Positions 8,022-16,137 of a stretch of DNA of 64,000 nucleotides are shown here, one piece after another. A program made the position numbers and the translations under genes. The stretch lies in contig JAQZBP010000002.1 of the NCBI GenBank assembly GCA_029237815.1, positions 270,917-334,916 on the forward strand, in the 5' to 3' direction. The stretch comes from Moraxellaceae bacterium. Lineage in GTDB: Bacteria; Pseudomonadota; Gammaproteobacteria; Pseudomonadales; Moraxellaceae. The notes below the pieces were generated by a model, which saw nothing but the letters and a program-made list of their open reading frames with translations, had not been told where the DNA came from and made no database searches. Within the stretch, counting starts at the first letter, position 1. Each line of letters starts with the position of its first letter.

Positions 8022-9485
8022 ATGACCTTCCTGTCCCATGTCGAGCAGTTCCTGCAGGACTACCCGGAGATCAGCGCCTCCCAGTTCGGCGTTCTGTTCC
8101 GCAAGGACCCCAACTTCGTCGGCGAGCTGAAGAAAGGCCGCAGCCCGCGCATGAGCACGGTCGAGCAGCTGCTCGAGGCCATGGACGACTACCGCCGCCA
8201 GCATCCGCCGGGGGCGATCACCACCACTACCACCCCTACCGCCCAGCGCGAGCCCTCCATGGAAATCACCAAGTCAGCCAAGCTGCAAAACGTCTGCTAC
8301 GACATCCGCGGCCCCGTCCTCAAGGCCGCGATGGCCATGGAGGAGCAAGGGCACCGCATCATCAAGCTCAATATCGGCAATCCGGCGCCCTTCGGCTTCG
8401 AGGCGCCCCAGGAAATCCTGGCGGACGTGATCGCCAACCTGCCCAACGCCATCGGCTACTGCGAGTCCAAGGGGCTCTTCGCCGCGCGCAAGGCCATCAT
8501 GCAGTACTACCAGCAGAAGGGCCTGCTGTCGGTGGAGGTCGGCGACATCTATATCGGCAACGGGGTGTCCGAGCTGATCGTCATGGCCATGCAGGCCCTG
8601 CTCAACAGCGGCGACGAGATGCTGATCCCGGCCCCGGACTACCCGCTCTGGACCGCCGCCGTCACCCTCTCCTCCGGCACGCCGGTGCATTACCTCTGCG
8701 ACGAGAACAACGGCTGGTACCCGGACCTTGCCGACATGGAACGCAAGATCACGCCCAAGACGCGCGGCATCGTGGTCATCAACCCCAACAACCCGACCGG
8801 GGCGGTGTACCCCAGGCACATCCTGGAAGGCATCGTCGCCCTCGCCCGCAAGCACAACCTCGTGCTCTTCGCCGACGAGATCTACGACAAGATCCTCTAC
8901 GACGACGCCGTACACACCTGCCTGGCCACCCTAGCCCCGGACCTGCTGACAGTAACCTTCAACGGCCTGTCCAAGTCCTATCGCGTGGCGGGCTTCCGCT
9001 CCGGCTGGCTCATGGTCAGCGGCAACAAGGAGTCGGCCAAGGATTACATCGAAGGCCTCGACATGCTGGCGTCCATGCGTCTCTGTGCCAATGTGCAGGC
9101 ACAGTTCGCCATCCAGACCGCGCTCGGCGGCTACCAGTCCATCAACGACCTGATCAAGCCGGGCGGCCGCCTCTACGAGCAGCGCAACCTGGCGGTGGAG
9201 ATGCTGAACGCCATCCCCGGCGTCTCCTGCGTCAAACCGGAGGGCGCGCTCTATCTCTTCCCACGCCTCGACCCCGCGATCTACCCGATCAAGAACGACC
9301 AGGAGTTCATCCTGGAGCTGCTGAAGGCCGAAAAGGTACTTCTGGTGCAGGGCACCGGTTTCAACTGGCCCACGCCCGACCATTTCCGGGTCGTCTTCCT
9401 GCCCAACAAGGAAGATCTCAAGGAAGCCATCACCCGCCTCGCGCGCTTCCTCGAAGGCTATCGCCAGCGCCACGGCACGGCCTGA
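8022..9485 (+). CDS. alaA: Alanine (glutamate-pyruvate) aminotransferase with N-terminal HTH-like domain
   Basis: 487 residues. Residues 80-487 are a full-length AlaA-type class I aminotransferase: substrate-binding NIGNP near 118, NPNNPTG at 254-260, D285 in ADEIYD, PLP-lysine K318 in NGLSKSYRVAGFRSGW. The enzyme interconverts pyruvate/glutamate and alanine/2-oxoglutarate. Residues 1-60 are extra: a small helical domain whose segment DPNFVGELKKGRSPRMSTVE resembles Cro/C1-like DNA-binding helices, joined by a Thr-rich linker (ITTTTTPT). There is no ribosome binding site before the internal ATG at 8259, so the fusion is probably real. The domain order is HTH then aminotransferase, as in MocR regulators, but the HTH is not of GntR type. 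Confidence 0.9.
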   Translation: MTFLSHVEQFLQDYPEISASQFGVLFRKDPNFVGELKKGRSPRMSTVEQLLEAMDDYRRQHPPGAITTTTTPTAQREPSMEITKSAKLQNVCYDIRGPVLKAAMAMEEQGHRIIKLNIGNPAPFGFEAPQEILADVIANLPNAIGYCESKGLFAARKAIMQYYQQKGLLSVEVGDIYIGNGVSELIVMAMQALLNSGDEMLIPAPDYPLWTAAVTLSSGTPVHYLCDENNGWYPDLADMERKITPKTRGIVVINPNNPTGAVYPRHILEGIVALARKHNLVLFADEIYDKILYDDAVHTCLATLAPDLLTVTFNGLSKSYRVAGFRSGWLMVSGNKESAKDYIEGLDMLASMRLCANVQAQFAIQTALGGYQSINDLIKPGGRLYEQRNLAVEMLNAIPGVSCVKPEGALYLFPRLDPAIYPIKNDQEFILELLKAEKVLLVQGTGFNWPTPDHFRVVFLPNKEDLKEAITRLARFLEGYRQRHGTA

Positions 9486-9488
9486 TGC

Positions 9489-9518
9489 AAAGCGGCCCGG
9501 GCAAGCCCGGGCCGCTTT
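9489..9518 (+). terminator. Terminator after the aminotransferase gene
   Basis: A 14-bp GC-rich stem (AAAGCGGCCCGGGC with its complement) with a 2-base centre is followed by TGTTTCC. It begins 4 bases after the stop codon. Confidence 0.8.
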
Positions 9519-9583
9519 GTTTCCGCCACTGCAATTCCCTGTTTTCCCAGTGGTTTCCCGATCCGTTGAATTACGGCTGCCCC

Positions 9584-9612
9584 CTTGAAATCCGGCTCGG
9601 CCATCCCTACTT
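9584..9612 (+). promoter_or_regulatory. Sigma-32-like heat-shock promoter of htpX
   Basis: CTTGAAA at 9584-9590 (within CCCCTTGAAA) and CCCTACTT at 9605-9612 are 14 bases apart. This matches the sigma-32 pattern CTTGAAA, 12-16 bases, CCCCATnT except for the last part of the -10. It lies 31 bases before the htpX start. htpX is a known heat-shock gene in E. coli. Confidence 0.6.
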
Positions 9613-9643
9613 TGCGTAGGGTCCCAAATGGAGAAAAACCCCC

Positions 9644-10540
9644 ATGTTCCGCATATTCCTGTTCCTGCTCACCAACCTCGCCGTAGTCGTGGTGGCGGGT
9701 ATCGTGCTCAACCTGCTCGGCGTCGGCTCCACCCATACCGCCGGCAACCAGCTGAACCTGCAGGCCCTGCTCGCCTTCTGCTTCGTGTTCGGCATGGTGG
9801 GCTCGCTGATCTCCCTCTTGCTGTCCAAGTGGATGGCCAAGCGCACCACCGGCACGCAGCTGATCGAAAACCCGCGTACCGAGGAAGAGCGCTGGCTGGT
9901 CGACACCGTGCAGCAGCTGTCGGCGCGGGCCGGCATCAAGATGCCGGAAGTCGGCATCTTCCCGAGCTACCAGTCCAATGCCTTCGCCACCGGCTGGAAC
10001 AAGAACGCCGCACTGGTCGCCGTCTCCAGCGGACTGCTGCAGCGCATGAACCGCGAGGAAGTGAAGGCCGTGCTCGGTCACGAGATCGGCCACGTCGCCA
10101 ACGGCGACATGGTGACGCTCGCCCTCGTGCAGGGCGTGGTGAACGCCTTCGTCATGTTCTTCTCGCGCATCATCGGCAACTTCGTCGACCGCGTGATCCT
10201 GAAGAACGAGGAAGGCCCGGGTATCGCCTACTTCATCACGACCATCGTCGCCGACATCGTGCTGGGCATCCTGGCCTCCACCATCGTCATGTGGTTCTCG
10301 CGCTTTCGCGAATTCCGCGCCGACGAGGCCGGTGCCCGCCTGGCCGGCAAGGAATCGATGATCGCCGCCCTGCGCCGCCTGCAGGCCGAGCACGAGGTGC
10401 CCGACCAGATGCCGGCGGAAATGACGGCCTTCGCCATCACCGAAGGCAAGAAGGAACAGGGCTTCAGCTTCGCATCGCTGTTCATGAGCCATCCGCCGCT
10501 GGAAAAGCGCATCGCCGCGCTGCAGGCCAAGCAGATCTGA
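9644..10540 (+). CDS. htpX: Membrane zinc metalloprotease HtpX
   Basis: 298 residues, near the length of E. coli HtpX (293). Two N-terminal membrane segments (about 3-25 and 38-60) precede the zinc motif HEIGH (H146, E147, H150). Two further hydrophobic segments (about 155-180 and 195-217) follow, and the third ligand lies in [15 protein letters not shown]. It degrades misfolded inner-membrane proteins together with FtsH. GGAG lies 10 bases before the ATG. The gene is monocistronic, with a heat-shock-type promoter ahead and a strong terminator behind. Confidence 0.97.
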   Translation: MFRIFLFLLTNLAVVVVAGIVLNLLGVGSTHTAGNQLNLQALLAFCFVFGMVGSLISLLLSKWMAKRTTGTQLIENPRTEEERWLVDTVQQLSARAGIKMPEVGIFPSYQSNAFATGWNKNAALVAVSSGLLQRMNREEVKAVLGHEIGHVANGDMVTLALVQGVVNAFVMFFSRIIGNFVDRVILKNEEGPGIAYFITTIVADIVLGILASTIVMWFSRFREFRADEAGARLAGKESMIAALRRLQAEHEVPDQMPAEMTAFAITEGKKEQGFSFASLFMSHPPLEKRIAALQAKQI

Positions 10541-10555
10541 GCCCCGGTCCCCGGC

Positions 10556-10589
10556 AATAAAAAAGCCCGCAGATGCGGGCTTTTTTATT
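10556..10589. terminator. Bidirectional terminator between htpX and the haem oxygenase gene
   Basis: A perfect 15-bp stem (10556-10570 with 10575-10589) with an AGAT loop and six A/T on each side works for both converging genes. Confidence 0.9.
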
Positions 10590-10663
10590 GCTGCGACTTA
10601 AATGCTTCATTGCTCTGACACGCCGGAGCACCTGCCGGACCGGCAGGTGCTCCGCCTGCCCCC

Positions 10664-13408
10664 TTACTTGTCCTCCACGCGCTGGTGCTTGAAGAACACA
10701 CCGGAGTCGCCGAAGGCCGACACGATCAGCGGCGACGTCAGTTCCAGCTCGCCGATCTTCCTGGCGCTGGCGCGACGCTGGTCCGCATAGCTCTTGTTGA
10801 TCGTCGGGAAGATTGAGGTCTGGATCGCCATGGAGGTGGCATACACGTCATACAGCTTCGAGCCGGCACCCAGTGTCGCGAGATCCAGGCGGAAGTCGTG
10901 CGCCGTAGACGCGAAGCGCGTCTTCACCTCGCTGCGCGGCACGAAGTAGATCTGCGTCGGCGCCTTCGGATAGGTCACCACCGCACCGTTCTGCTTCACC
11001 TCGGCCATGTCGTTCATGATCAGCTGCGTGGGCTTGGTGCTCACCGCCGAGAACAGGATCGTCGTGCCGAGCGTGTCGTTGGCCTCGGTGGAGACATAGT
11101 TGGACAGCTCATTGGCGAAGAAGTTGTAGTTCGTGCCCTGGCCGGAGAGCGTATACAGCGCGGATACGTTCTCGGAGGGCTTGCCGTCCACGAAGGCCTT
11201 CCACGCAAGACCCGGCGCAAAGCCGCGATCGGCGGGATCACCAGTGACCGACAGGCGCAGCAGGCCGTAGTCGGAACCCTGGAAGATGCCGGTGTAGCCG
11301 AGCGTGTTGGCGACCGGCACGAACTTCACCTTGGCCATGGCGCCATACGGGTGGATGGGCTTCTCGTAGCCGGGCGGTGCGACATCGACACGATCGTTGA
11401 CCTTCTTCCAGAGGATGGTGCTGATCAGGCCGCCGATATCCACCGGCTTCAGCGCCGGCATGGTGGTGCGGTACTGCGTGCGCAGCGCGCCGTTCACCCA
11501 CAGGTGGTCGGCCTTGGCACTGGCCGGCCAGCTGTTGTAGTCCGCCGGCATGTTGAGGCCCCATGGCTTGAAGGCGTTCTGCACGCCGACGAGGCTCAGC
11601 GCAAGCTCGGGGTGGTGACGCTTCAGCACGTCCACCATGGTGTTGTTCTCCACCCAGGCCAGGCCTTCCGGGGTGTAGACCTCGGGCGTGTAGTCCTTGG
11701 TGAAGAAGCGGTCGGTCATCAGGCGGCGCGAGGCGTTCATGATGAAGATCTGGAAGGCCGTCTCGCCAAAGGCGAAGCCGTCCGGACGCACGGTTTCCGC
11801 CAGCATGCCCACCAGGGTGTCGATCTTCTCGATGTCGTTACCGTAGATGCGCTTGAGCTCGGCCAGGGTCGCGGGATCCGTGGTCAGGTCCTCGAACTTG
11901 GTGATCGGGTTCAGGCGGATCTGGCGGCGGAACTCGTTGTAGCGCGGCACGCCACGCTCGCGGTCACGCAGGATGTCGATGGTCGCGAGGTCGATGTTGC
12001 CAACGCCCGGAATCGACAGGTTGCGCAGGAACTGCGGGTAGTTGTTCAGCGTCAGCGAACCGGGGTTGGTGATGCCGAAGGAGTACCACAGGCGCTCGGG
12101 ACGCTCGTTGCCCAGCATGCTTTCGGCGTTGCCGTCGCGGGTGTCCTGGATCGGCACCGAGCGGGACACGACGTTGGAGCCGATGTCGTAGACGTCGACC
12201 TTGTCGCGCATCAGCGGGTGCATGCGGTACACCGCCACGAATTCCTCGGTCAGCGTGTAGGGAACGCCGTAGTTGTTCGGTGCCGCCGAGCCGACGATGC
12301 CGCCCAGGGCATGGTCGATGGCCGAGTTGCCGGCGCTGTCGGACGCGTTCGGGTCGAAGCCCAGGATGGTCTTCACGAAGGAATCGGTCTTGGCCAGATC
12401 CTCGCGCAGCTGGCGCGCGTCTTCCTGGTACTGGTCACGCGGACCACCGGAGCCCAGCAGGCCCCACCAGTTGGAATACATGGCGCGCTCGGTGACGGGG
12501 TTGGCGATGACCGCCGGCGTCCATTCCACGGTGTGGATCTTGGCCATCAGCGCGGCGTTGACGAGGCGCGCCTTGTCGTAGATCCACTGGTCGCTCTGGT
12601 TCGGGTACTTCTGCTTGAGCATGGTCGCGATCGCGTTGTGCTCCTTGGTGAAGACCTGGTGCAGCATGCTGAGGCCGACCCACCAGTTTTCGTTGAAGCC
12701 GGTGACCGGCTTGCCGCTCATGAACTCGGTGGGTAGCGTGCCGTCGCTGTTGATCTTCAGCTTGCCGTCGACGAAAGCGCGGATCTTGTCGTTCGCGGCC
12801 TTGCTGCTGCCATAGAGCTGCGAGCCGTCCCACCAGTGGGTGTTGTGGTTGCGGTAGGCGGCGGGCTTGCCGGCCTCGCCCGTGGTCCGGGTCGGATCAG
12901 GCTGCGTGCGGCGCACGGTCATGGTGCCGCTGCCCAGCGAATCGCCGGCCGGCAGGGGGAACTGGATGGGATTGGCGGTGGTGTTGGCGCCGTGGTCGAA
13001 CCAGTCATGCACCATGAACTGGATCCAGGAGGCGGCGATGAAGTTGAGGCTGGGGGCCGGCTTGAACTCGCCGCGCCCCATCAGGGAGTTACTCACCTCG
13101 CGCGGGTTGGGAGACAGCAGCGTCGTGGTTTCGCCGTGCGTGACAGCGGGGTTCACATTGCGCCCGAAGCGCATGTAGACCGAGCCTTCCGCCGGATTCG
13201 TGAGGATGTTGCAGGTGCCGTCCTCGGTTCGCGCGGTCAGGCTGCGCGCATCGCAATTGATGGTGGCATTGCGTGCCTGCCAGTTTTCCACATCGAAGAG
13301 GTTGTTTTCGAAAAGTTCGGAACGCTCTGCCGCCAGTATCAGCAGGCCAGCCATTACGCCCAGAGTGCCCAGCTTGGTGTAAGCCGGCCAAGTGACCCAT
13401 ACCGCCAT
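10664..13408 (-). CDS. Alpha-dioxygenase-like haem peroxidase fused to a catalase-like C-terminal region
   Basis: 914 residues from the ATG at 13408 (GGGAG 7 bases upstream). Residues 12-27 form a single hydrophobic segment, so the protein is probably anchored or exported. Residues about 75-620 follow plant alpha-dioxygenases closely: distal H134 in WIQFMVHDWFDHG, HWWDGSQLYGSS, KEHNAI, catalytic Y394 and proximal H397 in LTEEFVAVYRMH, and DRERGVPRYNEFR at 481-493. These haem enzymes insert O2 at the alpha carbon of fatty acids. Residues about 683-914 are an added region (YTGIFQGSDYGLLRLS, GFAPGLAWKAFVDGK, NFFANELSNYV) resembling the beta-barrel of catalase-related proteins. The Arg of the usual RNSW segment is replaced (ENWW at 240-243). 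Substrate unknown. Downstream of a dihaem cytochrome gene. Confidence 0.8.
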   Translation of the reverse strand: MAVWVTWPAYTKLGTLGVMAGLLILAAERSELFENNLFDVENWQARNATINCDARSLTARTEDGTCNILTNPAEGSVYMRFGRNVNPAVTHGETTTLLSPNPREVSNSLMGRGEFKPAPSLNFIAASWIQFMVHDWFDHGANTTANPIQFPLPAGDSLGSGTMTVRRTQPDPTRTTGEAGKPAAYRNHNTHWWDGSQLYGSSKAANDKIRAFVDGKLKINSDGTLPTEFMSGKPVTGFNENWWVGLSMLHQVFTKEHNAIATMLKQKYPNQSDQWIYDKARLVNAALMAKIHTVEWTPAVIANPVTERAMYSNWWGLLGSGGPRDQYQEDARQLREDLAKTDSFVKTILGFDPNASDSAGNSAIDHALGGIVGSAAPNNYGVPYTLTEEFVAVYRMHPLMRDKVDVYDIGSNVVSRSVPIQDTRDGNAESMLGNERPERLWYSFGITNPGSLTLNNYPQFLRNLSIPGVGNIDLATIDILRDRERGVPRYNEFRRQIRLNPITKFEDLTTDPATLAELKRIYGNDIEKIDTLVGMLAETVRPDGFAFGETAFQIFIMNASRRLMTDRFFTKDYTPEVYTPEGLAWVENNTMVDVLKRHHPELALSLVGVQNAFKPWGLNMPADYNSWPASAKADHLWVNGALRTQYRTTMPALKPVDIGGLISTILWKKVNDRVDVAPPGYEKPIHPYGAMAKVKFVPVANTLGYTGIFQGSDYGLLRLSVTGDPADRGFAPGLAWKAFVDGKPSENVSALYTLSGQGTNYNFFANELSNYVSTEANDTLGTTILFSAVSTKPTQLIMNDMAEVKQNGAVVTYPKAPTQIYFVPRSEVKTRFASTAHDFRLDLATLGAGSKLYDVYATSMAIQTSIFPTINKSYADQRRASARKIGELELTSPLIVSAFGDSGVFFKHQRVEDK

Positions 13409-13575
13409 GATGATCTCCCTTTTGTTTTCCGGTGCTATCCGGCACGTGAGGTTTGCCGACACAGTTCGGCAGGCGGCGAGTGTAGGGAGCGCAGGTTTTT
13501 GCTACGCCCCACTTCGGAGGGGGAGCGAGTTCTGTTTACGAATATATAAAAATGTAATCGCAGCGCTGCGTGCAG

Positions 13576-13611
13576 AAAAAAAAGCGCAACCCGTCTTCCG
13601 GCGGGTTGCGC
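13576..13611 (-). terminator. Terminator of the dihaem cytochrome gene
   Basis: A 10-bp stem GCGCAACCCG/CGGGTTGCGC with an 8-base loop is followed on the minus strand by eight T. The downstream haem oxygenase gene therefore probably has its own promoter or depends on readthrough; 13409-13575 holds that promoter region. Confidence 0.88.
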
Positions 13612-13632
13612 TGCGAGGACGACGCTCTGGGC

Positions 13633-15951
13633 TTATCGGGTCAATACATACTGCACGGTGCTGTCGATGTCGGCCGGGCTGGCGCTGCACCAGGGGTGCG
13701 GTGCGGCAGGAAGGCCGATGGGTTGTGCCGTGCCCATCTCGCCAGGACCGTATTCACGCCGCATCTTCTGGTAGTCCCAGTAGTAGTTCTCCGTGTCCCA
13801 GGGCACCTTCACGAAATACTTGTGACGCTCGATGAAGCGGTTGCGCTGCGTGGAAGGATCGTTGCTGCTGTACTCGGTGTTGCGATAGACGCGGAACACA
13901 TCCCCCTTGCGGTTGAGGTCGGGCCAGGGCGTCGGCTGGTCGGCCGAGCCCGGCGCCGGGCGGACCGGCGCATGCAGCGTGTAGTACTGGTTGTAGAGCG
14001 CGCTGCCCTCGCTGCAGCGGTCCGGGTTCACGAGATCCTCCAGGTTGCGCACGTGGCCGTCGGAAAGCAGGCCGCGCGACTGCGTCCAGTACATGTTGCG
14101 CAGGTAGGCGACGCGGATGGACTGCTGGTCCTTCTGGTAGATCGTCGGCGCGAAGAAGCGCCCGACCTCGTCCAGGCGGAACATGCGTTCGTTGCTGTTG
14201 GCGCCGACATGGTCGTTGTGGCAGCTGCCGCAGTCGCGGTCGAAGGCCTGCCGGCCACGCCCCGTCTCTGCCGCGACGCCGGGAAAGCTCTGCCAGCCGG
14301 CCTGCACGAACTCGCCTTCGGTCAGCGCCGCATTGCCGGTCTGCTCCGCCAGCTTGCCCTTCCATTTCAGCCAGCGGTAAAGGCCGGTGTTGATGAGGTC
14401 GCGGTCGTCGCCGTCCAGGGTCGTCATGTAGGCGGTGAGGGCCTTCAGGTCGGCCGCGCGCATGGAGCCCATGGCGCCGTCGGGCTCTTCCGAGTGGATG
14501 TAGGAGCCTTCGAAGCCGACGTAGGACTCGGTATGCGAGAGCGAGCGGCGGATCGGCATGTGGTTGGTGACGCTGGGGATGACGATAGGCGAGAACTGGT
14601 AGTCGTTGTCCGTCTCGCTGCCCTCCCCCACGTTGCGCACGATGTTGTGCTCGCCGGCGCCGGCCGGCATGTAGTAGAGCAGCGTGGTCTTGTCGATGTC
14701 CGCCTCGCCGGGCGCCCACGACGGCCCCAGCTCCTTCGCCACGATGCCGTCGAAGGTCGCGGTGGTGGCGCCGGCCTTGTCGCCCAGCACCGTCCATTTC
14801 ATGCTCCAGCCCGGATTGGGCAGGCCGGGGAAGACGCGCGTGACCTTCTGCCCGGGTGCCTTTTCGTAGCTGATGCGATAGCCGTGGCAGGACGCGCAGT
14901 TGAAGCCGGCCCAGGCGCCGCTGCCCGTGTAGGGGTGGCTGGACTCTGCCGTGCGATAGCCGACCCAGCCGGTGTTCTTCGTCATGCCCTTCGTTTTCTG
15001 CGGCGTCGCCAGCAGGAAGCCGGGGATCGGGTTGGCCATCGGGTAGGGATCGAAGTACACGTCGCTGATCGCCTCCGCCGGCACTTCGCCCGCCACCGTC
15101 CGGTAGGCGCCGAACAGCTTTGCCGGATCGGCCGGCGCGCGCGTGATGGGGTCGGTGGTCTGGTAGGCGAAGATCTTCGCCCAGTCGAGATTGCGCATCT
15201 TGTGCGCGAGGCCGATGTTGTAGTCGTAGGACCAGAAGATCCGGCGCCCCTGCGCCACCAGGCCGCTGAAGCCGGTGTTGCTCACCGTGACGTTGATGGG
15301 TGCGATGGCGCGGGTTTCCGTGCCGAGCCGAGATACCACGTCGCACTTGTGCGTGAAGAGATCGCTGGTGACGCGCTTGGTCTGCGCGTCGATCACATTG
15401 TGCGGCTGCCCCGGGCGCAGCAGCGAACCCAGGTAGCCGACGCGCTTCTGCACCTGTAGCCGGATGGGGCCACGGCTGGCGTGCACTGGCACCTTGAACT
15501 GCACCTGCGCATCGGTCCAGGACACGACGTCGCGGCTCCAGGTGCTGTGCGTGAAAGGCGTCTCATAATTGACCTGGGCGATGATGTCGAGGGACTGGTT
15601 GAACATCCGCAGGTCCGTTTCCAGCACGCGGCTGTTGCCGATCATGATCTTGCTGAAGTCGACATCGGGACCGCTGCCGAAGCCGCTGCCGCGCAGCGTG
15701 ACGGTGTCGCCCGGGCGCAGCACGGGCACGGCGGTCGACCCCGCCGTCCAGACCAGCGCGCCGTTGACGAGCATGCTGTTCACCACGGGCGACGCCTGGT
15801 TTAGCGCCGACATGCCGCGCAGCACCTCCCGGCCGCCATCGAAGGAACAGACTTCTTCCTGTTCCGGGAAGCCGGGCGCTGCCTGCCCGGTCAGCGGCAG
15901 CGCCAGAAATGCGCCTATGCAGAGGCTGCGCCTCCAGAATCCTGTTCTCAT
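13633..15951 (-). CDS. Exported dihaem c-type cytochrome with IPT/TIG-like domain
   Basis: 772 residues from the ATG at 15951 (GAGGG 8 bases upstream), which starts a signal peptide ending near TGQAA. Residues about 70-170 look like an IPT/TIG immunoglobulin-like domain (VLRPGDTVTLRGSGFGSG). Two covalent haem sites follow: CASCH at 352-356 and CGSCH at 574-578. The size and two widely spaced CxxCH sites recall periplasmic dihaem oxygenases such as RoxA or MauG-like proteins, but I could not match their other motifs. It should act in the periplasm. It shares a cassette with the haem oxygenase downstream and a divergent LAL regulator, so it may supply or take electrons for that enzyme (inference). 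Confidence 0.8.
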   Translation of the reverse strand: MRTGFWRRSLCIGAFLALPLTGQAAPGFPEQEEVCSFDGGREVLRGMSALNQASPVVNSMLVNGALVWTAGSTAVPVLRPGDTVTLRGSGFGSGPDVDFSKIMIGNSRVLETDLRMFNQSLDIIAQVNYETPFTHSTWSRDVVSWTDAQVQFKVPVHASRGPIRLQVQKRVGYLGSLLRPGQPHNVIDAQTKRVTSDLFTHKCDVVSRLGTETRAIAPINVTVSNTGFSGLVAQGRRIFWSYDYNIGLAHKMRNLDWAKIFAYQTTDPITRAPADPAKLFGAYRTVAGEVPAEAISDVYFDPYPMANPIPGFLLATPQKTKGMTKNTGWVGYRTAESSHPYTGSGAWAGFNCASCHGYRISYEKAPGQKVTRVFPGLPNPGWSMKWTVLGDKAGATTATFDGIVAKELGPSWAPGEADIDKTTLLYYMPAGAGEHNIVRNVGEGSETDNDYQFSPIVIPSVTNHMPIRRSLSHTESYVGFEGSYIHSEEPDGAMGSMRAADLKALTAYMTTLDGDDRDLINTGLYRWLKWKGKLAEQTGNAALTEGEFVQAGWQSFPGVAAETGRGRQAFDRDCGSCHNDHVGANSNERMFRLDEVGRFFAPTIYQKDQQSIRVAYLRNMYWTQSRGLLSDGHVRNLEDLVNPDRCSEGSALYNQYYTLHAPVRPAPGSADQPTPWPDLNRKGDVFRVYRNTEYSSNDPSTQRNRFIERHKYFVKVPWDTENYYWDYQKMRREYGPGEMGTAQPIGLPAAPHPWCSASPADIDSTVQYVLTR

Positions 15952-16021
15952 TATCGTTCCCTCGATTGCATCGCCCCTGGACGGGGGCGAGGGGATCATG
16001 GCCCCGCGGCAGGCACTGTCG

Positions 16022-16073
16022 CCCCCTCCTTGAGAGGGGGAGGGAAAAACAGGAGTTAGTAGTACGCTCGTAC
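16022..16073. promoter_or_regulatory. Inverted repeats between cytochrome gene and LAL regulator
   Basis: CCCCCTC-CTTGA-GAGGGGG (16023-16040) is a G/C-rich dyad of the kind found in scattered intergenic repeats. GTACGCTCGTAC (16062-16073) is a separate near-palindrome (GTACG-CT-CGTAC) 64 bases before the regulator start. The latter is a candidate operator in the divergent promoter region. Confidence 0.35.
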
Positions 16074-16137
16074 CTGCGCTAGCATGGGCGCTCTGTATGC
16101 AGCCGCCCAAAAAACAAGAAAACAAAGGGAAGCCAAA

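Noticed and set aside
13633-15951. Naming the dihaem cytochrome as rubber oxygenase RoxA or MauG
   Set aside because: Two CxxCH sites and size are compatible, but I could not find the other conserved segments of those families.
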